Source of the DNA: Phycisphaerae bacterium
GTDB taxonomy: Bacteria > Planctomycetota > Phycisphaerae > Sedimentisphaerales > Anaerohalosphaeraceae
DNA: 11,247 nucleotides
Assembly: GCA_021736615.1 (NCBI GenBank)
Contig: JAIPFN010000189.1
Span: 1-11,247, forward strand
Reading direction: 5' to 3'
In this document: one piece after another, positions 1-7,025 of the stretch
Numbering within the stretch: position 1 is the first letter of the stretch
Layout: each line of letters opens with the position of its first letter
The notes under the pieces: model-generated
Told to the model about the DNA's origin: nothing
Database searches by the model: none
The model's input: the letters and a program-made list of their open reading frames with translations, nothing else
Position numbers and translations under genes: made by a program

Positions 1-293
1 GGCTGCCAGTTATTAGTACCCGGGACGGGCTTGACCTTGCATCGTATTACCTTTTGCATCTCATTAAGCAAGTTCGCTTCTCCGCCGGGCCTGGCATGCC
101 AATAGTCATGCACGCCCGTTTGAGACGCGAACTTCAGACGAGGTAAAAGAAAATCGTATTTGTCAAGATCACTCTGCTTTGATCCAGCCGTAACTGAAGT
201 CCCAGGCAAGAGACTCAAGCCCGCAGCAAGCCCTACGGTTTTACCGGCAACTTCCAGGAAACAGCGTCTATTCATTTCGTTATGATTATCCAT
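1..293 (-). CDS. Tat-exported DUF4159-like protein, partial (C-terminus beyond window)
   Basis: Only the first 97 codons are present; the reading frame is open to the left edge. The start ATG at 293 is preceded by GGAAG with a 6-nt spacer and lies 14 nt after the stop of the caspase-like gene, so translation as part of the same unit is likely. A second in-frame ATG at 275 is possible. Residues 8-14 read NRRCFLE, a twin-arginine motif, followed by an Ala/Gly/Leu-rich hydrophobic stretch and a likely cleavage region around VTAGS, so export by the Tat pathway is predicted. After this comes YDFLLPRLKF and then a Trp...Pro...NLL pattern (residues near 65-81), which resembles the N-terminal part of DUF4159 as I remember it. 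DUF4159 proteins often sit beside MoxR/BatA/VWA genes; their function is unknown. The family call rests on about 50 residues and on context; the gene and its Tat signal are more certain. Confidence 0.75.
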   Translation of the reverse strand, partial: MDNHNEMNRRCFLEVAGKTVGLAAGLSLLPGTSVTAGSKQSDLDKYDFLLPRLKFASQTGVHDYWHARPGGEANLLNEMQKVIRCKVKPVPGTNNWQ

Positions 294-307
294 AATTATC
301 TTCCGTT

Positions 308-1159
308 TTATTGTTCTGTTTCGATCAGGAAAAACTTCGAGGCGGTCAGGCCGTCATTCTTTTCTATCTTGTATTGCCATGGCTCCTGGCTCGGTATTCC
401 GTCGCCGTCGTCTTCCAGCAAAGGTGTTTCGGTCTTTAGAAGTTCCTGCTTTTCGTATAGCTTGTGAATATTTTTTGAAGTTAATGTAAACGCTTCAAGC
501 AATGAAACTTTTTCGTCTAAGTCGGTGTCGGCTGCTTCGTCGATAAGGGCCGGGAGAAAATACTCACTGAATCGCGGACTGTACGGCTGGTCGCTTCTGG
601 CTCCGCAAACGATGATCCTGTTTTTTGCGGTCATCGGCTTAACGACAAGGCCCGCACCCGGACAATCGAGTACGATAAGCATCTGTGCGGGTTTGATCTT
701 TTTCAGTTCACCGGCAAGCTCTTCATGCGTCATGTCTTTGCCGGGAAGATTCAGCCGAAGTACCGAGTTTACAATATTGGCCTGACCAACGTAATAAAAA
801 ATAAACCTGTCATTAGATTTAACGGCTTTGGCCATCCCGGCAATAGTATTACGAAGATTCTCAGCATTTGATATCTGCGCGTTTTTACGTGCGAAAGATG
901 TAACATCGACTAAAACCTTTAATCTATCGGCAGCAACACCGCCGTCATCAAGAAGCATTTTCCGAAGAACCATAACCGCCTTGTCAGCAGCCTGCCGCTG
1001 TTCAGGATCCTTATTTACACCGCCAACGATCATAACATAAGTATCACCGGACAGGTTGGGGTCTGCTGCAATATCGGCAATCGCATTGCCTGCTTGTAAC
1101 GATAAAATTATCAAGATAATAAGCTTTATTTTCTTCTTCATGACCTTCATGCCCTTCAT
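308..1159 (-). CDS. Secreted caspase/legumain-like (clan CD fold) protein, probable pseudo-protease
   Basis: The product is 283 residues from the ATG at 1159. The signal peptide is clear: MKKKIKL, then a run of Ile/Leu, ending near GNAIA, so the mature domain is outside the cytoplasm. The body follows the order seen in caspase-like C13/C14 domains: a strand reading GDTYVMIVGG, a strand FIFYYVG, LNLPGKDMT, a strand MLIVLDCPGAG, and later YFLPALIDEAADTD...VSLLEAF and a TETPLLEDDGDG tail. Relatives usually have Gly-His-Gly after the FYY strand; here it is GQA (Q126, codon 782-784), so the expected catalytic His is absent. A Cys remains after the next strand (C166, codon 662-664). DTDLDEKVSLLE (residues 211-222) fits an EF-hand loop except for Glu in place of Gly. 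The start is uncertain: ATGs at 1159, 1150 and 1141 lie in a 9-base repeat without a good ribosome site, and a GTG at 1207 has GGAG 7 nt upstream but adds 16 unlikely residues. The family call comes from pattern recognition. Confidence 0.75.
   Translation of the reverse strand: MKGMKVMKKKIKLIILIILSLQAGNAIADIAADPNLSGDTYVMIVGGVNKDPEQRQAADKAVMVLRKMLLDDGGVAADRLKVLVDVTSFARKNAQISNAENLRNTIAGMAKAVKSNDRFIFYYVGQANIVNSVLRLNLPGKDMTHEELAGELKKIKPAQMLIVLDCPGAGLVVKPMTAKNRIIVCGARSDQPYSPRFSEYFLPALIDEAADTDLDEKVSLLEAFTLTSKNIHKLYEKQELLKTETPLLEDDGDGIPSQEPWQYKIEKNDGLTASKFFLIETEQ
494..529 (-). other. EF-hand-like loop in the caspase-like protein
   Basis: The 12 residues DTDLDEKVSLLE place Asp at loop positions 1, 3 and 5, Ser at 9 and Glu at 12, as in an EF-hand calcium loop. 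Position 6, usually Gly, is Glu and position 8 is Val. Whether it binds calcium is inferred from the pattern only; flanking helices are plausible but were not modelled. Confidence 0.4.
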
Positions 1160-1163
1160 GGTT
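1137..1163. repeat. Degenerate 9-base tandem repeat (three TTCATGNCC units) covering the caspase-like start codons
   Basis: Three consecutive 9-base units share TTCATG on the plus strand, beginning at 1137, 1146 and 1155; the last differs in its final three bases. On the minus strand each unit supplies an in-frame ATG (1141, 1150, 1159), giving the peptide MKGMKVMKK. The repeat thus forms the start of the caspase-like gene and makes the true initiation codon ambiguous. From memory, similar repeats occur in intergenic DNA of environmental Planctomycetota. Confidence 0.7.
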
Positions 1164-1265
1164 GTTAGTAATTCGCAAAATCCGCAGTTAAATTTCTTGC
1201 TTACCACTATACTGCTCCAGGATACATTCTTTCAACTTCTATCTCTTTAAGCTTTTCTCTTATCT

Positions 1266-1292
1266 CTCTGTGGTCCTCTTTTTCCTCTGTGG
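1266..1292. repeat. Degenerate 9-base tandem repeat of CTCTGTGG type
   Basis: Three 9-base units start at 1266, 1275 and 1284. The first and third share CTCTGTGG-like cores and the middle one is degenerate (CCTCTTTTT). On the minus strand this reads as CCACAGAGG-type words. I remember such CACAGAGG-rich repeats as common in intergenic DNA of many environmental bacteria; the unit structure itself is visible directly. Confidence 0.55.
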
Positions 1293-1315
1293 CAAAAAAG
1301 AAAAACAAGCCCCAC

Positions 1316-1372
1316 TCATAAAAGTTGCAATCGGTATTCCACAAAACACACGATACTATTTTTAAACTTCAT
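1316..1372 (-). other. Orphan initiation site with an 18-codon reading frame (possible severed gene start)
   Basis: Directly after the stop of the second VWA gene, the minus strand has AGAGGA, a 6-nt spacer and ATG at 1372. The 12-nt spacing from the stop and the GGAA-containing ribosome site match the other junctions in this cluster, where three spacers are exactly 14 nt and each carries GGAA 5-7 nt before ATG. The frame encodes MKFKNSIVCFVEYRLQLL and then stops at TGA (1316-1318). The Lys-rich start and short hydrophobic run could be the beginning of a signal peptide, but the peptide is too short to identify. It may be the original start of the downstream gene cut off by repeat insertion, or a small leader peptide. 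Confidence 0.45.
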
Positions 1373-1384
1373 TAGTGTTCCTCT

Positions 1385-3568
1385 TTAAACCAGCCCGACG
1401 GATCTTCTTATGAACCAGCACAGGGTCAGCACAATACACAAAACGCCCAACAAAGTCCAGCCCGGCCATACGCTTATCATATGGCTGTATGTTTCGCCCT
1501 CTGTTTTGGCCTGGAACATTGATGCCATGTTTTCGACGTTATAAGTATCGTAATATTTGCCGTTAATCCGATCTGCAAAGTCCTTCAGGAATTTCCTGTC
1601 AAGGTCGATATTATCCATCTCGGTTTGCGGCATAGGCAGATCGACGGTAATTGTTTTCTTACCGAAAAAGACACCCCCACGCTGGGCCTGAACTGTTGCG
1701 ACGATGGACTCTTCGGTTATATCGGCGACGTCGGCGACATAATGCCCTTCTTTCGACGGCGACATCTTAATAACCTCCCCTTCGATATCAAGCAAAACCG
1801 TAGCGCCGGAAACATACGAAAAAGTGTTGTCATAAACACATGCCTGGAACTGGACGATGTCCGGTCTTTGATCCGGTCTGTTAGCAAATACTTTCACCGA
1901 TGACTGGATGTTTTCAGCCGGAAGAACATGCGAGGTTACCGACGCCATGAACTCCTGCAGCAATCCGCCGTCCAGGTCCTCACGATACCATCGCGATAAC
2001 TGCAAAGTGTTGATAAAGCAGACGCGCCCCTTGCCGATTCGTTCGGTACAGAGGAAAGGGTTATCTCCGACCGTTGCAAACATTGCCGTAGCCGGTTTCT
2101 TCGCGATGTCATTATAATAAGGCGTAATACTGCCTGGGTATTTGCCCAGAGCCGCCTCGGTAATAACATTACTGTCAAGCCCTTCTGTCGTGAGTCGAAC
2201 CGGGCCGGGCTTGCCTGATAAAAGCGCGGAAGTTAATCCCGATTTAAACATCACCGGCAAAAGTGTCCTTAAAGTTTTGCTGTTCCAGTCCAACGGCCCA
2301 AATCTTCCAATCCCCGGCAGGATAACAAGCCCGCCGCCCCTGTCGACTACAAAACCGTATAAACCGTCAATCTGATCGCGGGTAAACAAATCCATAGAAC
2401 ACGGGCCGAGAATTATAACATCGTACTCGAAAAACTCTTTGCGATTTTTCGGCAGCGGCCTATACCCGATATTATTTCTTGCCTTATTCGCGACAGTTGA
2501 GGATATGACCACATCCATGCTAAAATCCAGCTCGACCTTTTTGTCGCGTGACAATGCCTGCCGCAATTTGCCTATGCACGGATGAGCGACCTGCGAATAT
2601 AAGAAAACCTTAACTTTGTCGCTGCCGGTTACTTCTATGTCGCGGCGGCGGACGTTATTGGCCAGATTAATTTCCTTGGCATCGCCGACAACCCGCACCG
2701 AAAGCGTGTGCCTTCCGAGGGTATCTGCACCGACCGCAAAGTTAACCGTGGCCTTGTCCGTCAGTTCGTCTGCCAAAATCTGCTTTTTGCTAATCGGGTA
2801 ATCGTCCTTCAGCAGTTCGACAGTCACCGGTTTGCCCTTGAAATATTTCACGCCGATCTCGGCCTGGACGTGATAGGCAGTATCAAGTATGACCCGCACT
2901 GGTGAGCTTATAGATGTCACCGCCAAGTCGGGCTGATTTTTTCTTGATCCTACACCGATAACGGCTATCGGCAAATCTTTATTATTAAGAGGCAAATAAG
3001 CCTGCGGATCCTTGTCGTCGGCTTGTCCGTCAGAAAAAATAACGGCCCCGACAACCTTCGGCGATATCGACATGTCCCCACTGCCCGATTCTTCCGGAAC
3101 CGCAAGAGTCTGCCTGCTTAGCGTAGCGACAACATCATGGAAATTGGTTTTTTTACCCCATTTTTTCAAAGACTCAATATTGCTCGCATTGTAGCAAAAT
3201 CTATCGAATCCGAGAATATCGTATTCCGGCCCTTCCGTCTCTGCCGGGTTGAACGCTTGCTCGAAAAGTTTCGCCGACTCTTCAAGCCGGTTCATCTTTG
3301 AATCCTCTTCGGCAGACATGCTTTCGCTGGTATCAAAAAAGACCAGAACCGAATTCCTGACAGACTGCTTAACGCTTTGCGGACGCGACGGGTTCCAGAT
3401 AATAAACAGCAAAAGTACTATTGCGCTGAACCGCAAAAGGTAAAGCACAGGTACCCATTTTTTTGCACCGGAAATATGTTCCGAACGATACATAAAAAAC
3501 AGGATCGCGGCAAAAAACACCAGCATGCCAACTGCAATTAGATGTCCCGGATAGTCACTAAAAATCAT
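1385..3568 (-). CDS. Membrane protein with VWA domain and glutamine-amidotransferase-like module
   Basis: The 727-residue product has two N-terminal membrane segments (about 9-27 and 38-58) and one near the C-terminus (about 701-720), ending in a short RRSVGLV tail. The VWA domain begins near residue 72: the metal-site motif is DTSES (79-83) and a second acidic strand is VIFSDGQ (176-182). A beta-rich Ig/CARDB-like segment follows (about 212-315). Residues 316-440 resemble a class I glutamine-amidotransferase-like fold, with DVIILGPC and RGGGLVILPG, but no nucleophile Cys sits after the GGG strand, so catalysis is unlikely. A further beta-rich segment (about 555-645) precedes the last helix. 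With this topology the middle would face outside the cytoplasmic membrane. The ATG at 3568 has GGAA 5 nt upstream and lies 14 nt after the DUF4175-like stop. It probably works with the MoxR ATPase of the cluster; the exact role is unknown. Confidence 0.88.
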   Translation of the reverse strand: MIFSDYPGHLIAVGMLVFFAAILFFMYRSEHISGAKKWVPVLYLLRFSAIVLLLFIIWNPSRPQSVKQSVRNSVLVFFDTSESMSAEEDSKMNRLEESAKLFEQAFNPAETEGPEYDILGFDRFCYNASNIESLKKWGKKTNFHDVVATLSRQTLAVPEESGSGDMSISPKVVGAVIFSDGQADDKDPQAYLPLNNKDLPIAVIGVGSRKNQPDLAVTSISSPVRVILDTAYHVQAEIGVKYFKGKPVTVELLKDDYPISKKQILADELTDKATVNFAVGADTLGRHTLSVRVVGDAKEINLANNVRRRDIEVTGSDKVKVFLYSQVAHPCIGKLRQALSRDKKVELDFSMDVVISSTVANKARNNIGYRPLPKNRKEFFEYDVIILGPCSMDLFTRDQIDGLYGFVVDRGGGLVILPGIGRFGPLDWNSKTLRTLLPVMFKSGLTSALLSGKPGPVRLTTEGLDSNVITEAALGKYPGSITPYYNDIAKKPATAMFATVGDNPFLCTERIGKGRVCFINTLQLSRWYREDLDGGLLQEFMASVTSHVLPAENIQSSVKVFANRPDQRPDIVQFQACVYDNTFSYVSGATVLLDIEGEVIKMSPSKEGHYVADVADITEESIVATVQAQRGGVFFGKKTITVDLPMPQTEMDNIDLDRKFLKDFADRINGKYYDTYNVENMASMFQAKTEGETYSHMISVWPGWTLLGVLCIVLTLCWFIRRSVGLV

Positions 3569-3582
3569 TTTCGTTCCAACTG

Positions 3583-6500
3583 TTATTTAAACTCGGCTGC
3601 TTTTTCAAAGAATTCATTTTCAGACTCGTAGAACTTAGCGTCCGAAGCTTCTTCTTCGATTATTCCGTTTTCCAGTTTCCTGGCTTTTACCGACATCGAC
3701 CAGAAACGCCGGGCCAGTTCCATCGCATACTTGCCCGGACCGTCTTTGCGTGTGATGCCGCCCTTAAGCAATGCAACCGCCTTCTGTTCTTGCGGTAGCC
3801 ACTGACCCATCACCTCCAGAACCGTCTCGGCCCTGTCCAAATACGCCTCTAATTCCTCCGGCGTCATCGGACTCTTTTCCTTTCCAATAGCAATGGATAG
3901 CTCAGCCAATTCCTTACCAAGAGCCTGCGCACTTTCGGCAACCCTCTCGCTTTTGGTATGTTCAAACTGTTCTTTAAGACCCCATTCAGCCGACCTTAAT
4001 CCCTGCGCCGCTATCGGCAGCAGCTTCAATGCGTCTTTAAGCTTCTTATCGCCGCCGTCCGGAGCATAAAAAGCTTCGGTAAGTTTCTTGTCGAACTTGT
4101 CCATTTGTTCGGTAGCATTATCTAACTGCTCTTTGGTCTTTTCATAGTCGAACTTACCTTTACTGCCGGGTTCCTGCATTGCTTCCATAGCAACGAGCCT
4201 GTTTTGCAGTTGCTCAACACGCCGGCGAAGAGCCTTTTGTCTGGCCTGGATCATTTTAATTTGATCCTGACCGGTCGCTATGTTATTGCGATTACGTCTA
4301 TTGGCATTACCCTGAGCGTTTGCATATCCGTTGCCTCCGCCTTGGCCAGATCCATTACCACTGCCCTGGCCCTGTCCACTACCTTGCCCCTTGCCTTGAC
4401 CTTCGCCCTCGCCTTCGCCCTTACCTTTTCCTTTCCCCTTGCCTTCTCCCTCGCAATCACACTTAGACTTACCCTCTGCCTTACACTTCGGGCAATCAGT
4501 CTCGCCATCCTTCTTATCTTGTTCTTTCTTATCTTTCTCCTTGTCTTCGCTTTCCTTCTTATCTTTCTCCTTACCATCGTCTTTGCCCTTGTCCTCCTGG
4601 CTGGATTTGGGCTTCGGCATTAGCGCTCCATCGACTGTCGGCTTAGCAGAATCATCACCCCCCGACTGACTATCTTCCTGAGCTTTAGACTTCGGAGATT
4701 TGCTCTCCGGCATTTCCTCGTCAGCCGTCCATGACTTCTCGTCCGACGTCAACTGGGCAAGTTGCTCCTTACCGGATTTATTCTCCATAAATCTCTCAAA
4801 CATTTTTCTGAGTTTTTCCTGCTCTTCTGCCATTTCGGCAATCTTGTCGGCTAGCCCTTCAAGTTCCCACTCGACTTTGTCTTTGTCAAATCGTGTTAAG
4901 TGAACCACTTCTTCGATCTTGACAGCATCCGGTCCCGGCGGAGGAGGCGCTCCATCACCGGGCGGACAAATCTTCTTTTCCAATTCGACAATAAACTTGC
5001 GTAAGATCGTGTACGCCTTTTTTTCCGGCACAAGCGCATCGCCGGCCCGATGAGACTCCAACAATCCGTTAGATATACTGTAATAATCCAGCACCTCTTG
5101 AAGGATCGCCTTTTCGGGATCTCCGAATCCATACCGCGGATCGTCTTTGATAAGCGTAAGCTGCTCGCTGGCATATTTCACATCGCCGCTTATAGACTCC
5201 AGCTTCGAGCAATCTTCATCGGTCAGTTCGGCTTTATTGGAAATCACCCAAGTTTTTTTCAAAAACGCGCGAGTGTATTCGAGCACAGCTATAAGTGCGA
5301 CATGCATTTTTTTCGGGTCTGGCTTTAATCCTTGCTTAGCCTGCCCCGGCAGAGGCGGCTTCATCTGGTGCCATCGCTGCACGTAAGGCTTGATCTCGAT
5401 AAAATAAATCTCACTACCCGCCGGTTTTCTTTTCGAAATATCTTCCGTATTTATATCGGTCGCACCGGCATAAAACAAAACGTTGTCGCCGATGGACAAG
5501 TCGTATTCTTCAAGTTCGAGAACATGCTCTATTGTTTTCTTTCGAACACCTTCTCCGACATCAATTTTAACAGTATCAGGCGGTGCTCCGGCAACCTCGA
5601 AATTCAGATTAATGCTCTCCAAGCCGAAATCGTCAGTCACCTCAAAAACTATCGGCACGCTGGAAACATTCGTAGCCAGATAATCGCCAAGCGGCGAAAT
5701 AAGTTTGAATTTCGGCGGCTCATCCGGCTTTATCAACACCTGCAAAGGCGCGATCTTCTTATTGGTAACACCAGCCGGGCTTGAAAGTTCAAATTCGACG
5801 AACCCTTCCTTCATCGCGACAAAGCTAAATCGAAATTGATTATTTACCGGCTGCGGCTCAACTGTCTGCTCTGTATCGTTCGGATCCGAAAACGGCAGAA
5901 TTTTCTGCTCGGCCGTTGTGATAACAGGAGAAGTTTTTTTACCATTCGGCCCGGTTACAACAGCATTGCTCAATTCTTCAGTCGCATCAACCGTCAATAC
6001 AACTTCCGAGCCCTTTACAACATCTAACGAACGCCCCTTAACTTTTTCTTCATAGGGCTTGACGATCAGGTTTCTGGTAGAAGTAACTTTCGCTGAAATA
6101 CTTTTGATCTTCGGAACACTTTCTATAGCCACTTCATGTTTGGGGCTTTTCGCCTGCCCCGCTTCAAACCAGTAGCGATACTTCCCTTTGTCGGTAAATG
6201 GAACATCTACTTTCAGTATCGGCTTTCCAGCCTTGTCGTAACCTGTCTTCAGCGGAAGCATCTCAAACGTTTCTTCCTTCGGCTCTTGCGACGGATCATC
6301 CGCCTTCGATTCGACTGTGGTCATTATCAGTTGCCCTGATTCGGGAACTGTCCCTTCGATACGCACAGCCATCGTCACCGGAGAATCGGCCTCGGCGATA
6401 ATATCCGTCGTGATCGACTCCAGCGATGTCTTCGGCAGTGGCTTGACATCTGCCATCGGCTGAGTAAGACGCGTCAAATACTTTCCGAAGTAAACATAGT

Positions 6501-7011
6501 TGTCGCGAAGAAACAATATTGCGACCATAAGACCGAAAACGATAACCGCCAAGAATATAAAACTAAGCCACTTTGAAACGGTCGACCTGAACTCCGAGTC
6601 CGCCGCGGCTCTGTCGACCTGCAAGACAAGCTGCTCTGCAAGGGTTTTCGAGTAAGGATAGTCTTCGCTGTTTTCGTGATACTCAATCGCCGTTACAAGC
6701 TGTTGGTCAAATTCGATTTTGCTTTCAATATAATTCGCCGCCCTGCTGCAAGACATATGACTTGCAAGATATTTGGTTAAGTTGAAAAGCAAAAATATGA
6801 GTCCGCCAGCTAGTCCGCCCAAGGCAACAATTCTACCTGGACCTGCAAAATTTATCTTATGGTCCAACCAGGCATAAACACCTACGTAAAGCATAACATA
6901 AACAAGGCAAATAGCGGCAATCCTCAACACTGCCTCTGTAACAAGTTTACGCCGTACAACCTTGACTCTGCCAACAAGCTCCTCAAGTTTTTCTTGTGTT
7001 TGTTTATTCAT
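3583..7011 (-). CDS. Large membrane-anchored DUF4175-like protein
   Basis: The 1142-residue product starts with a short amphipathic helix and three membrane segments (about 28-48, 59-78 and 147-168); the rest is predicted soluble, probably outside the cytoplasmic membrane. Residues 190-425 are beta-rich. A segment with TDDFGLESINL (459-469), typical of DUF4175-like proteins of Planctomycetota as I recall them, is followed by more beta structure up to about 540. Helical, coiled-coil-prone regions occupy about 565-682 and 700-760. A hydrophilic linker follows (about 765-910) with Lys/Asp/Glu blocks, CPKC...CDC (840-853) and a Gly-rich run. The C-terminal part (915-1142) is again helical. The ATG at 7011 has GGGAAG 5 nt upstream and lies 14 nt after the BatA-like stop. 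The gene sits between two VWA genes, so a scaffold or substrate-contact role in a MoxR-VWA complex is plausible but not shown. The gene is certain; the DUF4175 name is moderately sure. Confidence 0.85.
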   Translation of the reverse strand: MNKQTQEKLEELVGRVKVVRRKLVTEAVLRIAAICLVYVMLYVGVYAWLDHKINFAGPGRIVALGGLAGGLIFLLFNLTKYLASHMSCSRAANYIESKIEFDQQLVTAIEYHENSEDYPYSKTLAEQLVLQVDRAAADSEFRSTVSKWLSFIFLAVIVFGLMVAILFLRDNYVYFGKYLTRLTQPMADVKPLPKTSLESITTDIIAEADSPVTMAVRIEGTVPESGQLIMTTVESKADDPSQEPKEETFEMLPLKTGYDKAGKPILKVDVPFTDKGKYRYWFEAGQAKSPKHEVAIESVPKIKSISAKVTSTRNLIVKPYEEKVKGRSLDVVKGSEVVLTVDATEELSNAVVTGPNGKKTSPVITTAEQKILPFSDPNDTEQTVEPQPVNNQFRFSFVAMKEGFVEFELSSPAGVTNKKIAPLQVLIKPDEPPKFKLISPLGDYLATNVSSVPIVFEVTDDFGLESINLNFEVAGAPPDTVKIDVGEGVRKKTIEHVLELEEYDLSIGDNVLFYAGATDINTEDISKRKPAGSEIYFIEIKPYVQRWHQMKPPLPGQAKQGLKPDPKKMHVALIAVLEYTRAFLKKTWVISNKAELTDEDCSKLESISGDVKYASEQLTLIKDDPRYGFGDPEKAILQEVLDYYSISNGLLESHRAGDALVPEKKAYTILRKFIVELEKKICPPGDGAPPPPGPDAVKIEEVVHLTRFDKDKVEWELEGLADKIAEMAEEQEKLRKMFERFMENKSGKEQLAQLTSDEKSWTADEEMPESKSPKSKAQEDSQSGGDDSAKPTVDGALMPKPKSSQEDKGKDDGKEKDKKESEDKEKDKKEQDKKDGETDCPKCKAEGKSKCDCEGEGKGKGKGKGEGEGEGQGKGQGSGQGQGSGNGSGQGGGNGYANAQGNANRRNRNNIATGQDQIKMIQARQKALRRRVEQLQNRLVAMEAMQEPGSKGKFDYEKTKEQLDNATEQMDKFDKKLTEAFYAPDGGDKKLKDALKLLPIAAQGLRSAEWGLKEQFEHTKSERVAESAQALGKELAELSIAIGKEKSPMTPEELEAYLDRAETVLEVMGQWLPQEQKAVALLKGGITRKDGPGKYAMELARRFWSMSVKARKLENGIIEEEASDAKFYESENEFFEKAAEFK
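4327..4605 (-). repeat. In-frame low-complexity coding tract (Lys/Glu/Asp blocks, then Gly-rich dipeptides)
   Basis: Residues 803-895 of the DUF4175-like protein are biased. About 807-837 has repeated KDKKE-type units, and 854-895 alternates Gly with Lys, Glu, Gln, Ser or Asn (GKGKGKG, GEGEGEG, GQGSG). Codons vary within the dipeptides, so the DNA is only loosely repetitive and stays in frame. It probably forms a flexible linker between the two helical regions and may vary in length between strains. Confidence 0.8.
4453..4494 (-). other. Four-cysteine CPKC...CDC cluster in the low-complexity linker
   Basis: Residues 840-853 read CPKCKAEGKSKCDC and are followed by EGEG. The CxxC-x-x-G spacing recalls half of a DnaJ-type zinc repeat or a small zinc ribbon, embedded between a charged block and a Gly run. 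The second pair is C-x-C rather than C-x-x-C. Metal binding or disulphide formation is possible; no family was recognised. Confidence 0.5.
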
Positions 7012-7025
7012 AATCGCTTCCCGCG

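Larger units (their letters stand above)
1160..1384. other. Non-coding repeat mosaic between the second VWA gene and the caspase-like gene
   Basis: This stretch breaks the otherwise tight spacing of the cluster. It holds an 18-codon reading frame with a good ribosome site (1316-1372), a 9-base repeat of CTCTGTGG type (1266-1292), an AT-rich word TTAGTAATTC (1165-1174), and abuts the TTCATG repeat at 1137-1163. No conserved protein, tRNA or clear rho-independent terminator was seen. One minus-strand frame from about 1359 to 1210 is open and reads partly as a Glu/Lys-rich peptide ending at a TAG, but it has no convincing start and looks like translated repeat sequence. Confidence 0.6.

Noticed and set aside
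1137..1292. CRISPR-like array
   Set aside because: The repeats are 9-base degenerate tandem units without spacers, and no cas gene is nearby.
2300..2625. Active glutamine amidotransferase domain in the second VWA protein
   Set aside because: The strand ending in GGGLVILPG lacks the nucleophile Cys, so only a structural resemblance can be claimed.
4204..4623. Plus-strand frame reading as a very hydrophobic, Leu/Ala-rich 'membrane protein'
   Set aside because: It is the complement of the Lys/Glu/Gly low-complexity tract; Lys and Glu codons read backwards give Leu, Phe and Ser, which explains the false membrane signature.
5332..5784. Plus-strand open frame of 150 codons opposite the DUF4175-like gene
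   Set aside because: No family pattern or plausible ribosome site; it lies wholly within a convincing minus-strand gene.
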